A stretch of DNA of 62,281 bases from Devosia sp. (GCF_017307495.1 NZ_JAFKHE010000032.1:1-62281); one strand, 5' to 3'; shown: positions 16,276 to 24,698, counted from the first letter of the stretch. The notes: a model not told the origin generated them from the letters alone. A program made the numbers and translations.

Positions 16276-17333
16276 GCCGGCACCGCGCTGTAATCCGCGA
16301 CCTGGAGGCGGAGGTTGCCGCGCGTCGGGCCGCGCGCCGCGAACCAGCTCGCCTCGTCGGCCGGGCTGGCGCCAGCAAGGTGGCGGGCGATGGCCGGGGC
16401 ATAGAAGGGGGCGGCCGGGCCGAGCCCGGCGATGAGCAGGGTCCTGGCGCCGCGCGCCGGGCCGAAATAGGGCGCGCCATCGATGGTGCGGACGGCGTGG
16501 AGCGCGGTTTCGCCGGCCAGCCGCAGCGTGCCGGCGCGGGCCACGGCACTGCCCAGCCGCGCGCGCGCCGTCGCCGGATCGCCGGTGACGACACCGGAAA
16601 CGGCGACCCGCCCGTCCTGCTCGAGCGTCACGCCGCGATCGAGGAAGGCGACGAAAGGCGAGGGCAGGGGCCGGCCGCCCTCGAGCAACACGCTGCTGGC
16701 GGGGACCGTCTCGAGGCTGCGGTCGAGGTTGTCGTCGCCCAGGTACTGGCGGATCACGTTGTCCCCTGCCAGCACGGCCTGTGCGGCCTCGAACGTGCGA
16801 CCCTCGCTTGCGATGCGTGCGCTCCCGTCCTTGCGCAGCGTCACGTCGGTGACGGCAGCATCGAGATGGCGAACCCCCAGTCCGGCCAGCCAGGATTCGA
16901 GTTCCGGCTCGAGCCGGCCGTGACCGATCAGTTGCGCGTCGCGGACGCGAAGCATGAGGCCGCCGGCAATGCTGCGGTCGGCCAACGGCTCGATAGTGTA
17001 GCCGAGGGCAAGCGCCAGGTGGCGGAAGTGCCCGAGCGCGGCGATGCTCGCCGGCGTCTCGGCGACGAAGAGCGCGTCGGCGCGGGTGAGCAGGCCCTTG
17101 CCCCAGCCGCCGATCAGCCTGACGGTCTCGGCGGCACTGGCCTTGAGCAGGATCAGCGTCTCGGGACGGGTGACCGGCGCGATGGAGAGGCCGAGGTTAC
17201 GCTGCAGGCGGAAGGGCGAGAACGGCTCGCCCACGAGGCACACCCGCCTGCCGTGCGCGGCCGCCAGCAGGCCGGCGATGAGACCGGCCAACGGGGTCGA
17301 GCCCAGGATCAGGTGGTCGAAGCTGTCCGCCAT
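16272..17333 (-). CDS. SoxB-like FAD-dependent oxidoreductase
   Basis: A 353-residue protein starting MADSFDHLILGSTPLAGLIA. The N-terminal GSTPLAG is an unusual version of the GxGxxG dinucleotide motif; the expected acidic residue after the second strand is present in CLVGEPF. The C-terminal part (DGAPYFGPARGARTLLIAGL) matches the DAO family end, where the second FAD-contacting strand lies. It is first in a two-gene operon with the SoxA-like protein (ATGA overlap at 16272-16275). Together they resemble a heteromeric oxidase acting on a secondary amine. The pair is transcribed away from ccmI. Confidence 0.7.
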   Translation of the reverse strand: MADSFDHLILGSTPLAGLIAGLLAAAHGRRVCLVGEPFSPFRLQRNLGLSIAPVTRPETLILLKASAAETVRLIGGWGKGLLTRADALFVAETPASIAALGHFRHLALALGYTIEPLADRSIAGGLMLRVRDAQLIGHGRLEPELESWLAGLGVRHLDAAVTDVTLRKDGSARIASEGRTFEAAQAVLAGDNVIRQYLGDDNLDRSLETVPASSVLLEGGRPLPSPFVAFLDRGVTLEQDGRVAVSGVVTGDPATARARLGSAVARAGTLRLAGETALHAVRTIDGAPYFGPARGARTLLIAGLGPAAPFYAPAIARHLAGASPADEASWFAARGPTRGNLRLQVADYSAVPA

Positions 17334-17401
17334 GAATCAGGCCACCGCACGGGCTGCGGCAATGCGCCCCCCACACATCGTAGTGTGCAGGTGCATAATT
17401 T

Positions 17402-17426
17402 GCCCGAATGCCTTTATAGATCGGGC
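17402..17426. promoter_or_regulatory. Inverted repeat in the ccmI upstream region
   Basis: GCCCGA and TCGGGC arms, 13 bases apart, flanking a TTTATAG that could be a -10 box for ccmI (start 17464). A smaller hairpin (CACAC-ATCGTA-GTGTG) lies at 17372-17387. Either could be an operator; neither is recognised. Confidence 0.35.
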
Positions 17427-17463
17427 GCGTTTCAGCACCGTCACATGAGGCAAAGACCTGTTC

Positions 17464-18537
17464 ATGATCTTCTGGTCGCTCGCTATCGTGGTCACAGCCA
17501 TCGCCTGCGCCGCACTCTATTATGCGGGGGCCGGGCGGAGGGTCAACGCGACCGCACCGGTTGTAGACAGCCCAGAGGTGCAGCACTTGAAGCTTCAGCT
17601 CAAGGAGATCGAGACCGACGCGGCCAACGGCCGGCTGGGCGCTGCGGAAGCGGTGGCGGCCAAGGGCGAGCTGGCGCGCGAGCTGCTCAGGCTCAAGGGC
17701 GCACAAAAGCCGGTCCCTGCCGGCGCTGACAGCCGGCGCGGCATCGTCGCCGGGGCGACGCTGGCGACGGCGATCCTGGCCCTCGGGGTGTATGGCGCCC
17801 TGGGTCGTCCCGACCTGCCGGCACAGCCGTTGGCCGAGCGCGCGGATACGCCGCCACCGGAGATGACCCTCGACGACGCCATCGCGCGGATCGAGGCGCA
17901 GCTCAAGAAGCAGCCCGACGACCTGCGCGGCTGGACCGTGATCGCCCCGGCCTACATGCAGCTGGGCCGTTACGCCGATGCGGCCGCGGCGCTGCGCCGG
18001 GTGATCGAACTCGACGGCCCGACCGCCGACCGCGAGACCGACCTCGGCGAGGCCGTGATGATGGCCAACAAGGGCGACGCCACGGGAGAGCCGCTCGCGC
18101 TGTTCAAGAGCGCCGCAGCGCGCGACCCGGCGCATGTGCGTTCGCGCTACTACCTCGCCTCCGAGGCGACCCGCGAGGGCGACTATGCCACCGCCAAGGC
18201 GGACTGGCAGGCGCTGCTGAAGCTCGGCAAGGGCGACGAACCCTGGTACGCCAATGCCACGGCGGGGCTTGCTGCGGCCGAGGCCGGGCTCAACGGTGGC
18301 ACCATTCCGGATGGCTCGGCCATTGCCGGCATGGTGGAAGGGCTGTCGACGCGCCTGATGCAGGGCGGCGGCACGGTGGACGAATGGACGCGGCTGGTTC
18401 GTTCGCGCCTCGTGCTCGGCCAGCCCGAGCTGGCGCAACAGGCCTATGACGCGGCCCGCAAGGCCTATCCCGATGCGGCCGATCGCGCCGCGCTCGACGT
18501 TCTTGCGGCGGATAATGGACTGGTGGCAAACAATTGA
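17464..18537 (+). CDS. ccmI: Cytochrome c biogenesis protein CcmI (CycH)
   Basis: A 357-residue membrane protein with helices at residues 2-19 and about 93-112 and a cytoplasmic coiled segment between them (QHLKLQLKEIETDAANGRLG), which is the classical CcmI layout. The C-terminal periplasmic part contains TPR-like repeats that bind apocytochrome c and hand it to CcmF/CcmH. It starts the ccmI-ccmE-ccmF-ccmH order typical of alphaproteobacteria, and its stop overlaps the ccmE start. Confidence 0.93.
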   Translation: MIFWSLAIVVTAIACAALYYAGAGRRVNATAPVVDSPEVQHLKLQLKEIETDAANGRLGAAEAVAAKGELARELLRLKGAQKPVPAGADSRRGIVAGATLATAILALGVYGALGRPDLPAQPLAERADTPPPEMTLDDAIARIEAQLKKQPDDLRGWTVIAPAYMQLGRYADAAAALRRVIELDGPTADRETDLGEAVMMANKGDATGEPLALFKSAAARDPAHVRSRYYLASEATREGDYATAKADWQALLKLGKGDEPWYANATAGLAAAEAGLNGGTIPDGSAIAGMVEGLSTRLMQGGGTVDEWTRLVRSRLVLGQPELAQQAYDAARKAYPDAADRAALDVLAADNGLVANN

Positions 18538-18977
18538 CTCGCAAGCAGAAAAGACTCGCAATCATCGCCGGGCTCGGCGCCGTCCTGGTGGTCGCCGCCG
18601 GGCTGATCTTCGTCGCGCTGCGCGACCAGATCGTGTTCTTCTATTCACCCAGCGAGATTCACGAGAAAGCCATCGCGGCGGGGACGCCGATCCGGCTGGG
18701 CGGCCTCGTCAAGCAGGGGTCCTGGAAGCGCGAGGGCGAGACCTCGGATTTCGTGGTGACGGACGGCGCCACCGACATGAGCGTGCACTATGTCGGGCTC
18801 CTCCCCGACCTGTTCCGCGAAGGGCAGGGCGTGGTGATCGAGGGCAGCGTCTCGCCGGCGGGGACGTTCGCCGCCACCAACGTGCTGGCCAAGCACGACG
18901 AGACCTACATGCCGCGCGAAGTGGTAGACGAGTTGAAGAAGCGCGGCGAGTGGCAGCGCGAGGGGGCTGCGCTGTGA
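18534..18977 (+). CDS. ccmE: Heme chaperone CcmE (CycJ)
   Basis: A 147-residue protein beginning at TTG 18534 (TTGA overlap with the ccmI stop): basic start MTRKQKR, one membrane helix at residues 8-29, then the OB-fold domain. The heme-attachment histidine is H121 and the axial tyrosine Y125 in the HDETY motif. It carries heme covalently in the periplasm and passes it to CcmF. The 289-base gap that follows, holding four hairpins, breaks the operon spacing. Confidence 0.93.
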   Translation: MTRKQKRLAIIAGLGAVLVVAAGLIFVALRDQIVFFYSPSEIHEKAIAAGTPIRLGGLVKQGSWKREGETSDFVVTDGATDMSVHYVGLLPDLFREGQGVVIEGSVSPAGTFAATNVLAKHDETYMPREVVDELKKRGEWQREGAAL

Positions 18978-18994
18978 GCTTCCACATCCGCGAT

Positions 18995-19078
18995 GTCATT
19001 CCCGCGAAAGCGGGAACCTCTGTTTTCGGCGCTTGCGGCCCAATCGCAAACGAAGGTCCCCTCTTTCGCGGGGATGAC
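18995..19078. repeat. Palindromic repeat family B copy 2 (inside ccm operon)
   Basis: Inverted pair: GTCATTCCCGCGAAAGCGGG at 18995-19014 facing CCTCTTTCGCGGGGATGAC at 19060-19078. The hairpin core is CCCGC-GAAA-GCGGG. Same family as 3629-3705. Confidence 0.85.
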
Positions 19079-19143
19079 CCGGTGATTGGGGCGCAACGAG
19101 GGGGCCCCGTTGCTGGGCGCAAAGTTGCCAATTCCGTTCGGGT

Positions 19144-19221
19144 GTCATCCCTGCGAAAGCAGGGACCCATTTCTCCGCCCGCCCGAGCCGTGAGTTGGGT
19201 CCCAGCTTTCGCTGGGATGAC
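19144..19221. repeat. Palindromic repeat family B copy 3 (inside ccm operon)
   Basis: Inverted pair: GTCATCCCTGCGAAAGCAGG at 19144-19163 facing CCCAGCTTTCGCTGGGATGA at 19201-19220. Arms carry compensating base changes relative to copy 2 (CCCGC/GCGGG against CCCTGC/GCAGGG), so the hairpin rather than the sequence is kept. Confidence 0.85.
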
Positions 19222-19266
19222 ACCGAGTGGATGGTGGGCAGCAAGGCTCAAGGGAGGGATTGCCCA

Positions 19267-21234
19267 ATGAGCATCGAACTCGGCCATTTCGCGCTCGTTC
19301 TCGCCTTCGCCATCTCGGCGATTTCGGCGGTCACCGGGCTGGTCTTCTGGAAGCGCGAGACGATCGCGGGCTACCTGCAGCAGGGCGCGGTGCTGCAGCT
19401 GCTGCTCGTCGTGGCGGCGTTCGCCGCGCTGGTGCAGGCCTTCGTCACCTCCGACTTTTCGCTCAAGCTCGCTGCCGAGCATGCCAATTCCGCGCAGCCG
19501 CTGATCTACAAGATCACCGCCGTGTGGGGGAACCACGAGGGCTCGATGGTCCTGTGGGTGTTGATCCTGGTGATCATGGGCGCCGGAGTCGCCGCCTTCG
19601 GGCGCAACCTGCCCAAGGACCTGCTGTCGCTGGTGCTGTCGATGCAGAGCCTGCTCGCGGCGGCCTTCCTCGGCTTCACGCTGTTCACCTCGAACCCGTT
19701 CCTGCGACTGAGCCCGGCCCCGTTCGAAGGCAAGGACCTCAATCCGATCCTGCAGGACATCGGCCTCGCTATCCATCCACCGCTCCTCTACACCGGCTAT
19801 GTCGGCTTCTCGGTCTGCTTCAGCTTCGCCATCGCCGCGCTGATCTCGGGCCGGATCGACGCCGCCTGGGCCCGCTGGGTGCGGCCGTGGACGCTGTTCA
19901 GCTGGGCCTTCCTGACGCTGGGCATCGCCATGGGCTCGTACTGGGCCTACTACGAACTCGGCTGGGGCGGCTGGTGGTTCTGGGACCCGGTCGAGAACGC
20001 CAGCTTCATGCCCTGGCTCGCCGGCACCGCGCTGCTGCACTCGGCGCTGGTGATGGAGAAGCGCAACGCGCTTAAGATCTGGACGGTCTTCCTCGCCATC
20101 ATCACCTTCTCGCTGAGCCTGCTCGGCACCTTCATGGTGCGCTCGGGCATCCTCACCTCGGTGCATACCTTCGCCACCGATCCGACACGCGGCATGGTGA
20201 TCCTGGCGCTGCTCGCCGCCTTCATCGGCGGGGCCTTCTCGCTGTTCGCCTTCCGCGCCTCGGCGCTCCGGGCCGGCGGTCTGTTCGCGCCGATCAGCCG
20301 CGAAGGCGCGCTGATCCTTAACAACCTGTTCCTCGCTGCCGCCACCGTGGCGGTGCTGGTCGGAACACTCTATCCGCTGCTGCTCGAGGCCTTCACCGGC
20401 GAGACCATCTCGGTGGGGGCGCCGTTCTTCAACCTCACCTTCGGGGCCATCATGGCGCCGCTGCTGATCATCCTGCCGTTCGGGCCGTTCCTGGCCTGGA
20501 AGCGCGGCGACCTGATCGGGGTAACGCAACGGCTGGCCGGCGCGGCCGGGCTGGCGCTGTTCGCGGCGGTGCTCTGCTTTGCGCTGACCGGGGCCTCGGT
20601 GTCGCTGGCCCCGCTCGGGCTGCTGCTCGGCTTCTGGGTGGCGTTCGGGGCGCTGGCCGAACTGGTCGACCGGGCGAAGTTCTTCCGCACCGACGTCGTG
20701 ACCTCGTTCCGGCGCCTGTTCGGGCTGCCGCGCACGGCCTGGGCCACGGCGCTCGCCCATTTCGGGCTTGGCGTCTCGGTGATCGGCATCGTCGCCGCCA
20801 GCGCCTGGCAGGCCGAGCTGGTCACCACCATGACGGCGGGGCAGGTGGCGACGATCGCCGGACATGAGGTCACCTTCAGCGGCATCGCCCACGAGGAAGG
20901 CCCCAACTACGCCTCCGATGCCGGCACCTTCCAGGTGCGCGCGCCCGGCGGGGAAATCCGCACGGCCGTGGCGGAGCGGCGCGTCTATGTGCAGAGCCGC
21001 ATGCCCACCACCGAGGCCTCGATCCTCACCTACGGCTTCAGCCAGCTCTACCTGCAGCTCGGCGAGCCGCAGGCCGACGGCAAGTCGGTGGTGCGGCTGT
21101 GGTTCAAGCCCTACGTGACGCTGATCTGGCTGGGGTGCCTGCTGATGGCCGGGGCCGGCTTCCTGTCGCTGAGCTACCGGCGCCTGCGCATCGGCGCGCC
21201 GCAGCCGTCGGCCAGCCGGGTGCCGGCCGAATGA
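19267..21234 (+). CDS. ccmF: Cytochrome c heme lyase subunit CcmF (CycK)
   Basis: A 655-residue polytopic membrane protein, the family's normal length. I chose ATG 19267 (MSIELGHFALVLAFAISAIS) after a GGGAGG ribosome binding site; the frame extends upstream through repeat sequence. The tryptophan-rich heme-handling motif WGGWWFWDPVENASFMPWL lies near residues 232-250. It carries out stereospecific heme ligation to apocytochrome c with CcmH and CcmI. Its stop overlaps the ccmH ATG. Confidence 0.94.
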   Translation: MSIELGHFALVLAFAISAISAVTGLVFWKRETIAGYLQQGAVLQLLLVVAAFAALVQAFVTSDFSLKLAAEHANSAQPLIYKITAVWGNHEGSMVLWVLILVIMGAGVAAFGRNLPKDLLSLVLSMQSLLAAAFLGFTLFTSNPFLRLSPAPFEGKDLNPILQDIGLAIHPPLLYTGYVGFSVCFSFAIAALISGRIDAAWARWVRPWTLFSWAFLTLGIAMGSYWAYYELGWGGWWFWDPVENASFMPWLAGTALLHSALVMEKRNALKIWTVFLAIITFSLSLLGTFMVRSGILTSVHTFATDPTRGMVILALLAAFIGGAFSLFAFRASALRAGGLFAPISREGALILNNLFLAAATVAVLVGTLYPLLLEAFTGETISVGAPFFNLTFGAIMAPLLIILPFGPFLAWKRGDLIGVTQRLAGAAGLALFAAVLCFALTGASVSLAPLGLLLGFWVAFGALAELVDRAKFFRTDVVTSFRRLFGLPRTAWATALAHFGLGVSVIGIVAASAWQAELVTTMTAGQVATIAGHEVTFSGIAHEEGPNYASDAGTFQVRAPGGEIRTAVAERRVYVQSRMPTTEASILTYGFSQLYLQLGEPQADGKSVVRLWFKPYVTLIWLGCLLMAGAGFLSLSYRRLRIGAPQPSASRVPAE

Positions 21235-21680
21235 GGGCGCTGCTCGCCGTGCTGATGCTGCTGGTGCTGAGCGTGCCGGCGCTCGCCGTCCGGCCCGACG
21301 AGATGCTGGCCGATCCGGCGCTCGAGGCGCGGGCGCGCACCATCTCGGAAGGGCTGCGCTGCCTCGTCTGCCAGAACCAGTCGATCGACGACTCCGACGC
21401 CGACCTGGCGCACGACCTGCGGGTCATCGTGCGCGAGCGGTTGACGGCGGGGGATAGCGACGACCAGGTGCGGGCCTACCTCGTCGCGCGTTACGGCGAA
21501 TACGTGCTGCTCAACCCGGTGATCGCGCCGCATACCCTGCTGCTGTGGATCGCGGCGCCGGTGGCGCTGGTGATCGGCGGCATCGCGGTGTTCATCGGCG
21601 CCCGACGCAAGCGCGCCGTGGTCACGGATGCCGAGCTGAGCGACGAGGAGCGCAAGGCGCTGGAGGAACTGGAGCGGTAG
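21231..21680 (+). CDS. ccmH: Cytochrome c maturation thioredox protein CcmH (CycL)
   Basis: A 149-residue protein with a signal sequence (residues 1-19), the redox motif RCLVCQNQS with cysteines 44 and 47, and one C-terminal membrane helix near residues 103-123. It keeps the heme-binding cysteines of apocytochrome c reduced. ATG 21231 overlaps the ccmF stop. It ends the ccm block; the conserved degP gene follows after a BrnTA insertion. Confidence 0.93.
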   Translation: MRALLAVLMLLVLSVPALAVRPDEMLADPALEARARTISEGLRCLVCQNQSIDDSDADLAHDLRVIVRERLTAGDSDDQVRAYLVARYGEYVLLNPVIAPHTLLLWIAAPVALVIGGIAVFIGARRKRAVVTDAELSDEERKALEELER

Positions 21681-21694
21681 GCGGGGTGGAATTG

Positions 21695-21709
21695 GTATAG
21701 TTTCTATAC
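21695..21709. promoter_or_regulatory. Palindromic operator of the BrnTA module
   Basis: GTATAG-TTT-CTATAC, perfect six-base arms, 12 bases before the brnT start, in an AT-rich patch. It includes TATACT, a good -10 match. BrnTA complexes repress their own promoter through BrnA, which fits. Confidence 0.6.
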
Positions 21710-21720
21710 TATATTCGCTC

Positions 21721-21993
21721 ATGCCCTTTGAGTACGATCCGAAAAAGAGCGCATCGAACAGGGACAAGCACGGCATCGATTTCGATGAAGCGCAGGCCTT
21801 GTGGGATGATGACAATCGGATCGAGTTTGATGCTCGAAGTGATGAAGAGCCGCGTTTGGTTTTGGTCGGCCGGATTGGAACCAAGGTCTGGGCGGCGTTC
21901 TATACCTTGCGCGGTGACAGGGTACGCCTGATTTCGGTCAGGCGAGCCCGACAGTCGGAGACCAAGAGCTATGAAGACAATCAGCGCAGCTGA
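21721..21993 (+). CDS. brnT: BrnT family toxin
   Basis: A 90-residue protein with the full BrnT pattern: FEYDPKKSASNRDKHGIDFD at the start, then FDARSDEEPRLVLVGRIG and the closing VRLISVRRARQSETKSYED. BrnT is a RelE-fold ribonuclease that cuts mRNA. It precedes and overlaps its antitoxin by 23 bases. Base composition is lower in GC than the ccm and degP genes on either side, suggesting an acquired module. Confidence 0.9.
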   Translation: MPFEYDPKKSASNRDKHGIDFDEAQALWDDDNRIEFDARSDEEPRLVLVGRIGTKVWAAFYTLRGDRVRLISVRRARQSETKSYEDNQRS

Positions 21994-22195
21994 ACTCGAC
22001 CGCAAGTTCGATGACGGCGAAGACATCGACGAGTACATTGACTGGTCGAGCGCCCGCCGTCCCGGCCTTGAGGCCAAGCGAGTCAACGTCGACTTTCCGA
22101 CCTGGGTCGTGGACAGGCTGGACCGTGAGGCCCGTCGGCTCGGTGTCACGCGCCAGTCGCTGATCAAGATGTGGATTGCGGAGCGGTTGCAGTAG
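21971..22195 (+). CDS. brnA: BrnA family antitoxin
   Basis: A 74-residue protein. Residues about 1-35 form the toxin-binding arm (KTISAAELDRKFDDGEDIDE), and the C-terminal part is a ribbon-helix-helix ending RVNVDFPTWVVDRLDREARR and SLIKMWIAERLQ. It should bind BrnT and the operator at 21695-21709. It starts inside brnT. Confidence 0.9.
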   Translation: MKTISAAELDRKFDDGEDIDEYIDWSSARRPGLEAKRVNVDFPTWVVDRLDREARRLGVTRQSLIKMWIAERLQ

Positions 22196-22278
22196 GCCGG
22201 CCCCCATACCGTCGCACCCGCACGCGACCGGCAACCTTACCGATAATTAACGCGGGCGACACGCTGCAGAAAGGGGCC

Positions 22279-22326
22279 GTTCTCCATATGTCAGGGCCAT
22301 CAATGAGTGCCTGACTGAAGGAGAAC
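22279..22326 (+). promoter_or_regulatory. SD-sequestering hairpin in the degP leader (RNA thermometer candidate)
   Basis: Outer arms GTTCTCC (22279-22285) and GGAGAAC (22320-22326) pair perfectly over seven bases; the right arm contains the ribosome binding site AGGAGAA of degP (ATG 22330). Inner arms GTCAGG (22290-22295) and CCTGAC (22310-22315) pair over six bases, with a 4x4 internal loop and a 14-base apical loop. Blocking the ribosome site of a heat-shock protease is what a thermosensor would do. Function is inferred from the sequence only. Confidence 0.55.
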
Positions 22327-22329
22327 ACG

Positions 22330-23886
22330 ATGCGCTCGATTCTGAATTCCCGCGCCCGCCGCTGGATCGGGGCCTCGGCCCTCGCGATCCTTGCCGGCAT
22401 CGGCGGCGGGACCGCGTTCGTTGCTGCGACCGCGCCCTCCAGCGCGCAAAGCGCCAAGCTCGTGCCGGCCGCGCAGATCACGGCCCCGGCGGTCACCAAC
22501 GTCCCCAATTTCGCTGACCTGGTGGATGCCGTGAAGCCGGCCGTGGTCTCGATCATCGTCGAGGGCGCCGAGAAGAGCCCGGCGCGGCAGCTGCAGCGCG
22601 GCGGCGGGCAGTTCCAGTTCAACTTCCCCGACCTGCCCGACGATCATCCGTTCAAGGACTTCTTCAACCAGTTCGGCCAGGAATTCGGCCAGGGCAACCA
22701 GGGCCAGTCGCAGCCGACCCCGCCGCGCAAGTTCATGGCGGCCGGTTCGGGCTTCGTGATCTCCGCTGACGGCTACATCGTCACCAACAACCATGTCGTC
22801 GAGAATGCCGACAAGGTCACCGTGGTGTTCGACAACGGCACCCAGAAGCAGGCCAAGGTGGTCGGCACCGACCAGAAGACCGACCTCGCGGTGGTCAAGC
22901 TCGATGGCGAGACCGACCTGCCGTTCGTCAAGCTGAGCGACGTCGAGCCGCGCGTCGGCGAGTGGGTGGTCGCGGTCGGCAACCCGTTCGGCCTCGGCGG
23001 CACTGTGACCGCCGGCATCATCTCGGCCCGCGGCCGCGACATCCAGGGCTCGTCCTACGGCGACTTCCTGCAGATCGATGCGGCGGTGAACACCGGCAAC
23101 TCCGGTGGCCCGGACTTCAACATGAACGGCGAAGTGGTCGGTGTTAACACCGCGATCTTCTCCCCCAATGGTGGCAATGTGGGTATCGCGTTCGCCATCC
23201 CGGCCAGCGTCGTCAAGCAGGTGACCGGCCAGCTCATCCAGAGCGGCACCGTGACCCGTGGCTTCCTCGGCGTCGGTATCCAGGACGTGACCCGCGACAT
23301 CGCCGACAGCGTCGGCCTCAAGGATGCCGCCGGCGCGCTGGTGACCGAGCCGACCAAGGACAGCCCGGCTGACAAGGCCGGCGTCAAGTCGGGTGACGTG
23401 ATCACCGCCGTCGACGGCAAGGCCGTCACCAACGCGCTCGATCTCAGCCGCACCATCGCCGGCAAGAACCCGGGCACCAAGGTCGAGCTGACCATCTGGC
23501 GTGACGGCAAGGAGCAGAAGATCTCGGTCGAGCTGGGCAAGCTGGACGAGAGCAAGCTGGCCGCCAACGACAACCAGACCCAGCCGGCCCAGCCGGTCCA
23601 GCCGGAGCCTGCTTCGACCAGCGTCGGCCTGACGCTCGTGCCGAACGCGGATGGCAACGGCCTGCTGATCCAGGACGTCGACCAGAACTCGGCTGCCGCC
23701 GAGAAGGGCCTGGCCGTGGGCGACACCATCCTCGAGGTCAACAACACGGCGGTCTCGTCGGTCGCCGACTTCGAGAAGGCGATCAAGGCGGTCAAGGACT
23801 CCGGCCGCAACACGGCGCTGGTCAAGGCGCAGCGCGACGGCAACACCCGCTTCATCGGCCTGCCGATCGACGCCAACAACTCCTGA
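22330..23886 (+). CDS. degP: Periplasmic serine protease/chaperone DegP (Do/HtrA)
   Basis: A 518-residue HtrA protease. It has an N-terminal signal segment (residues 12-40), a trypsin-like domain with catalytic His155 (VTNNHVVEN), Asp185 (TDLAVVK) and Ser258 (TGNSGGP), and two PDZ domains (about 285-375 and 420-505). An insert rich in Gln, Gly and Phe (about 88-130) is the regulatory LA-loop region. It degrades misfolded envelope proteins. After the catalytic serine the motif is GNSGGPDFN, where GNSGGPLFN is usual. The preceding leader can fold over the ribosome binding site. Confidence 0.94.
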   Translation: MRSILNSRARRWIGASALAILAGIGGGTAFVAATAPSSAQSAKLVPAAQITAPAVTNVPNFADLVDAVKPAVVSIIVEGAEKSPARQLQRGGGQFQFNFPDLPDDHPFKDFFNQFGQEFGQGNQGQSQPTPPRKFMAAGSGFVISADGYIVTNNHVVENADKVTVVFDNGTQKQAKVVGTDQKTDLAVVKLDGETDLPFVKLSDVEPRVGEWVVAVGNPFGLGGTVTAGIISARGRDIQGSSYGDFLQIDAAVNTGNSGGPDFNMNGEVVGVNTAIFSPNGGNVGIAFAIPASVVKQVTGQLIQSGTVTRGFLGVGIQDVTRDIADSVGLKDAAGALVTEPTKDSPADKAGVKSGDVITAVDGKAVTNALDLSRTIAGKNPGTKVELTIWRDGKEQKISVELGKLDESKLAANDNQTQPAQPVQPEPASTSVGLTLVPNADGNGLLIQDVDQNSAAAEKGLAVGDTILEVNNTAVSSVADFEKAIKAVKDSGRNTALVKAQRDGNTRFIGLPIDANNS

Positions 23887-23894
23887 CGCATCTG

Positions 23895-23926
23895 GGCTCC
23901 GGGGCATTGCTCCGGAGCCTCTTCTT
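23895..23926 (+). terminator. Rho-independent terminator after degP
   Basis: GGCTCCGG and CCGGAGCC, perfect eight-base arms with a nine-base loop, followed by TCTTCTT, nine bases past the degP stop codon. Confidence 0.8.
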
Positions 23927-23930
23927 GAGC

Positions 23931-24010
23931 GGGTGGCGAATAGCGAATAGCGAGTAGAAAGTGGTGTTGAGCTACGAACCTGTTCGCCATTCGCCATTCG
24001 CTACTCACCC
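23931..24010. repeat. Inverted repeat family E (GGCGAATAGCGAATAGCGA type)
   Basis: Left arm GGGTGGCGAATAGCGAATAG (from 23931) and right arm CCATTCGCTACTCACCC (to 24010) are imperfect mirror images with an internal nine-base reiteration of TTCGCCA/TAGCGAA. It lies directly before the response regulator start. Only one copy is seen in this window. Confidence 0.65.
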
Positions 24011-24023
24011 CGGGGCCGGTGAC

Positions 24024-24695
24024 ATGAAGATTCTGCTGATCGAGGACGACCGCGAGGCGGCGACCTACCTGATCCAGGCGCTGGACGAAGCAGGGCACGT
24101 CACCCACCATGCCAGCGACGGGGAGACCGGCTACGCCATGGCCTCCTCGATGGACTACGACGTGCTCATCGTCGATCGCATGCTGCCCCGCCGCGACGGC
24201 CTTTCGATCATCGAGAGCCTCAGGGCCGAGAACAACCACACCCCGGTGCTGATCCTTTCCGCCCTTGGCGAAGTCGACGACCGGGTCACCGGCCTGCGGG
24301 CCGGCGGCGACGATTACCTGGTCAAGCCCTACGCCTTCACCGAGCTGCTTGCCCGGATCGAGGTGCTGGCGCGGCGCTCGACGCCGGCCGAGGCGGCCAC
24401 CACCTTCGAGGTCGGCGGGCTGCAGCTCGACCGGCTGAGCCGCAAGGTCGAGCGCGACGGCGAGGCCATCCTGCTGCAACCGCGCGAGTTCCGGCTGCTC
24501 GAGTACCTGATGAAGAATGCCGGCAAGGTGGTGACCCGCACCATGCTGCTCGAGAACGTCTGGGACTATCACTTCGACCCCCAGACCAATGTCATCGACG
24601 TGCACATGTCGCGGCTCAGGGCCAAGATCGACAAGGGCCACGCCAACCCGCTGCTGCACACGATCCGCGGCGCCGGATACATGATCCGCGACTGA
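24024..24695 (+). CDS. OmpR-family response regulator
   Basis: A 223-residue protein. ATG 24024 is chosen (KILLIEDDREAATYLIQALD), because upstream sequence is repeat. Receiver landmarks are the acidic pair EDD, the phospho-acceptor in VLIVDRMLPRRDGLS, and the lysine in DDYLVKPYAFTELL. The winged-helix effector ends LHTIRGAGYMIRD. The gene sits between degP and its kinase, the arrangement I know from rhizobia and Brucella, where the system is linked to envelope stress. Its targets are not known from the sequence. Confidence 0.88.
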   Translation: MKILLIEDDREAATYLIQALDEAGHVTHHASDGETGYAMASSMDYDVLIVDRMLPRRDGLSIIESLRAENNHTPVLILSALGEVDDRVTGLRAGGDDYLVKPYAFTELLARIEVLARRSTPAEAATTFEVGGLQLDRLSRKVERDGEAILLQPREFRLLEYLMKNAGKVVTRTMLLENVWDYHFDPQTNVIDVHMSRLRAKIDKGHANPLLHTIRGAGYMIRD

Positions 24696-24698
24696 CCG

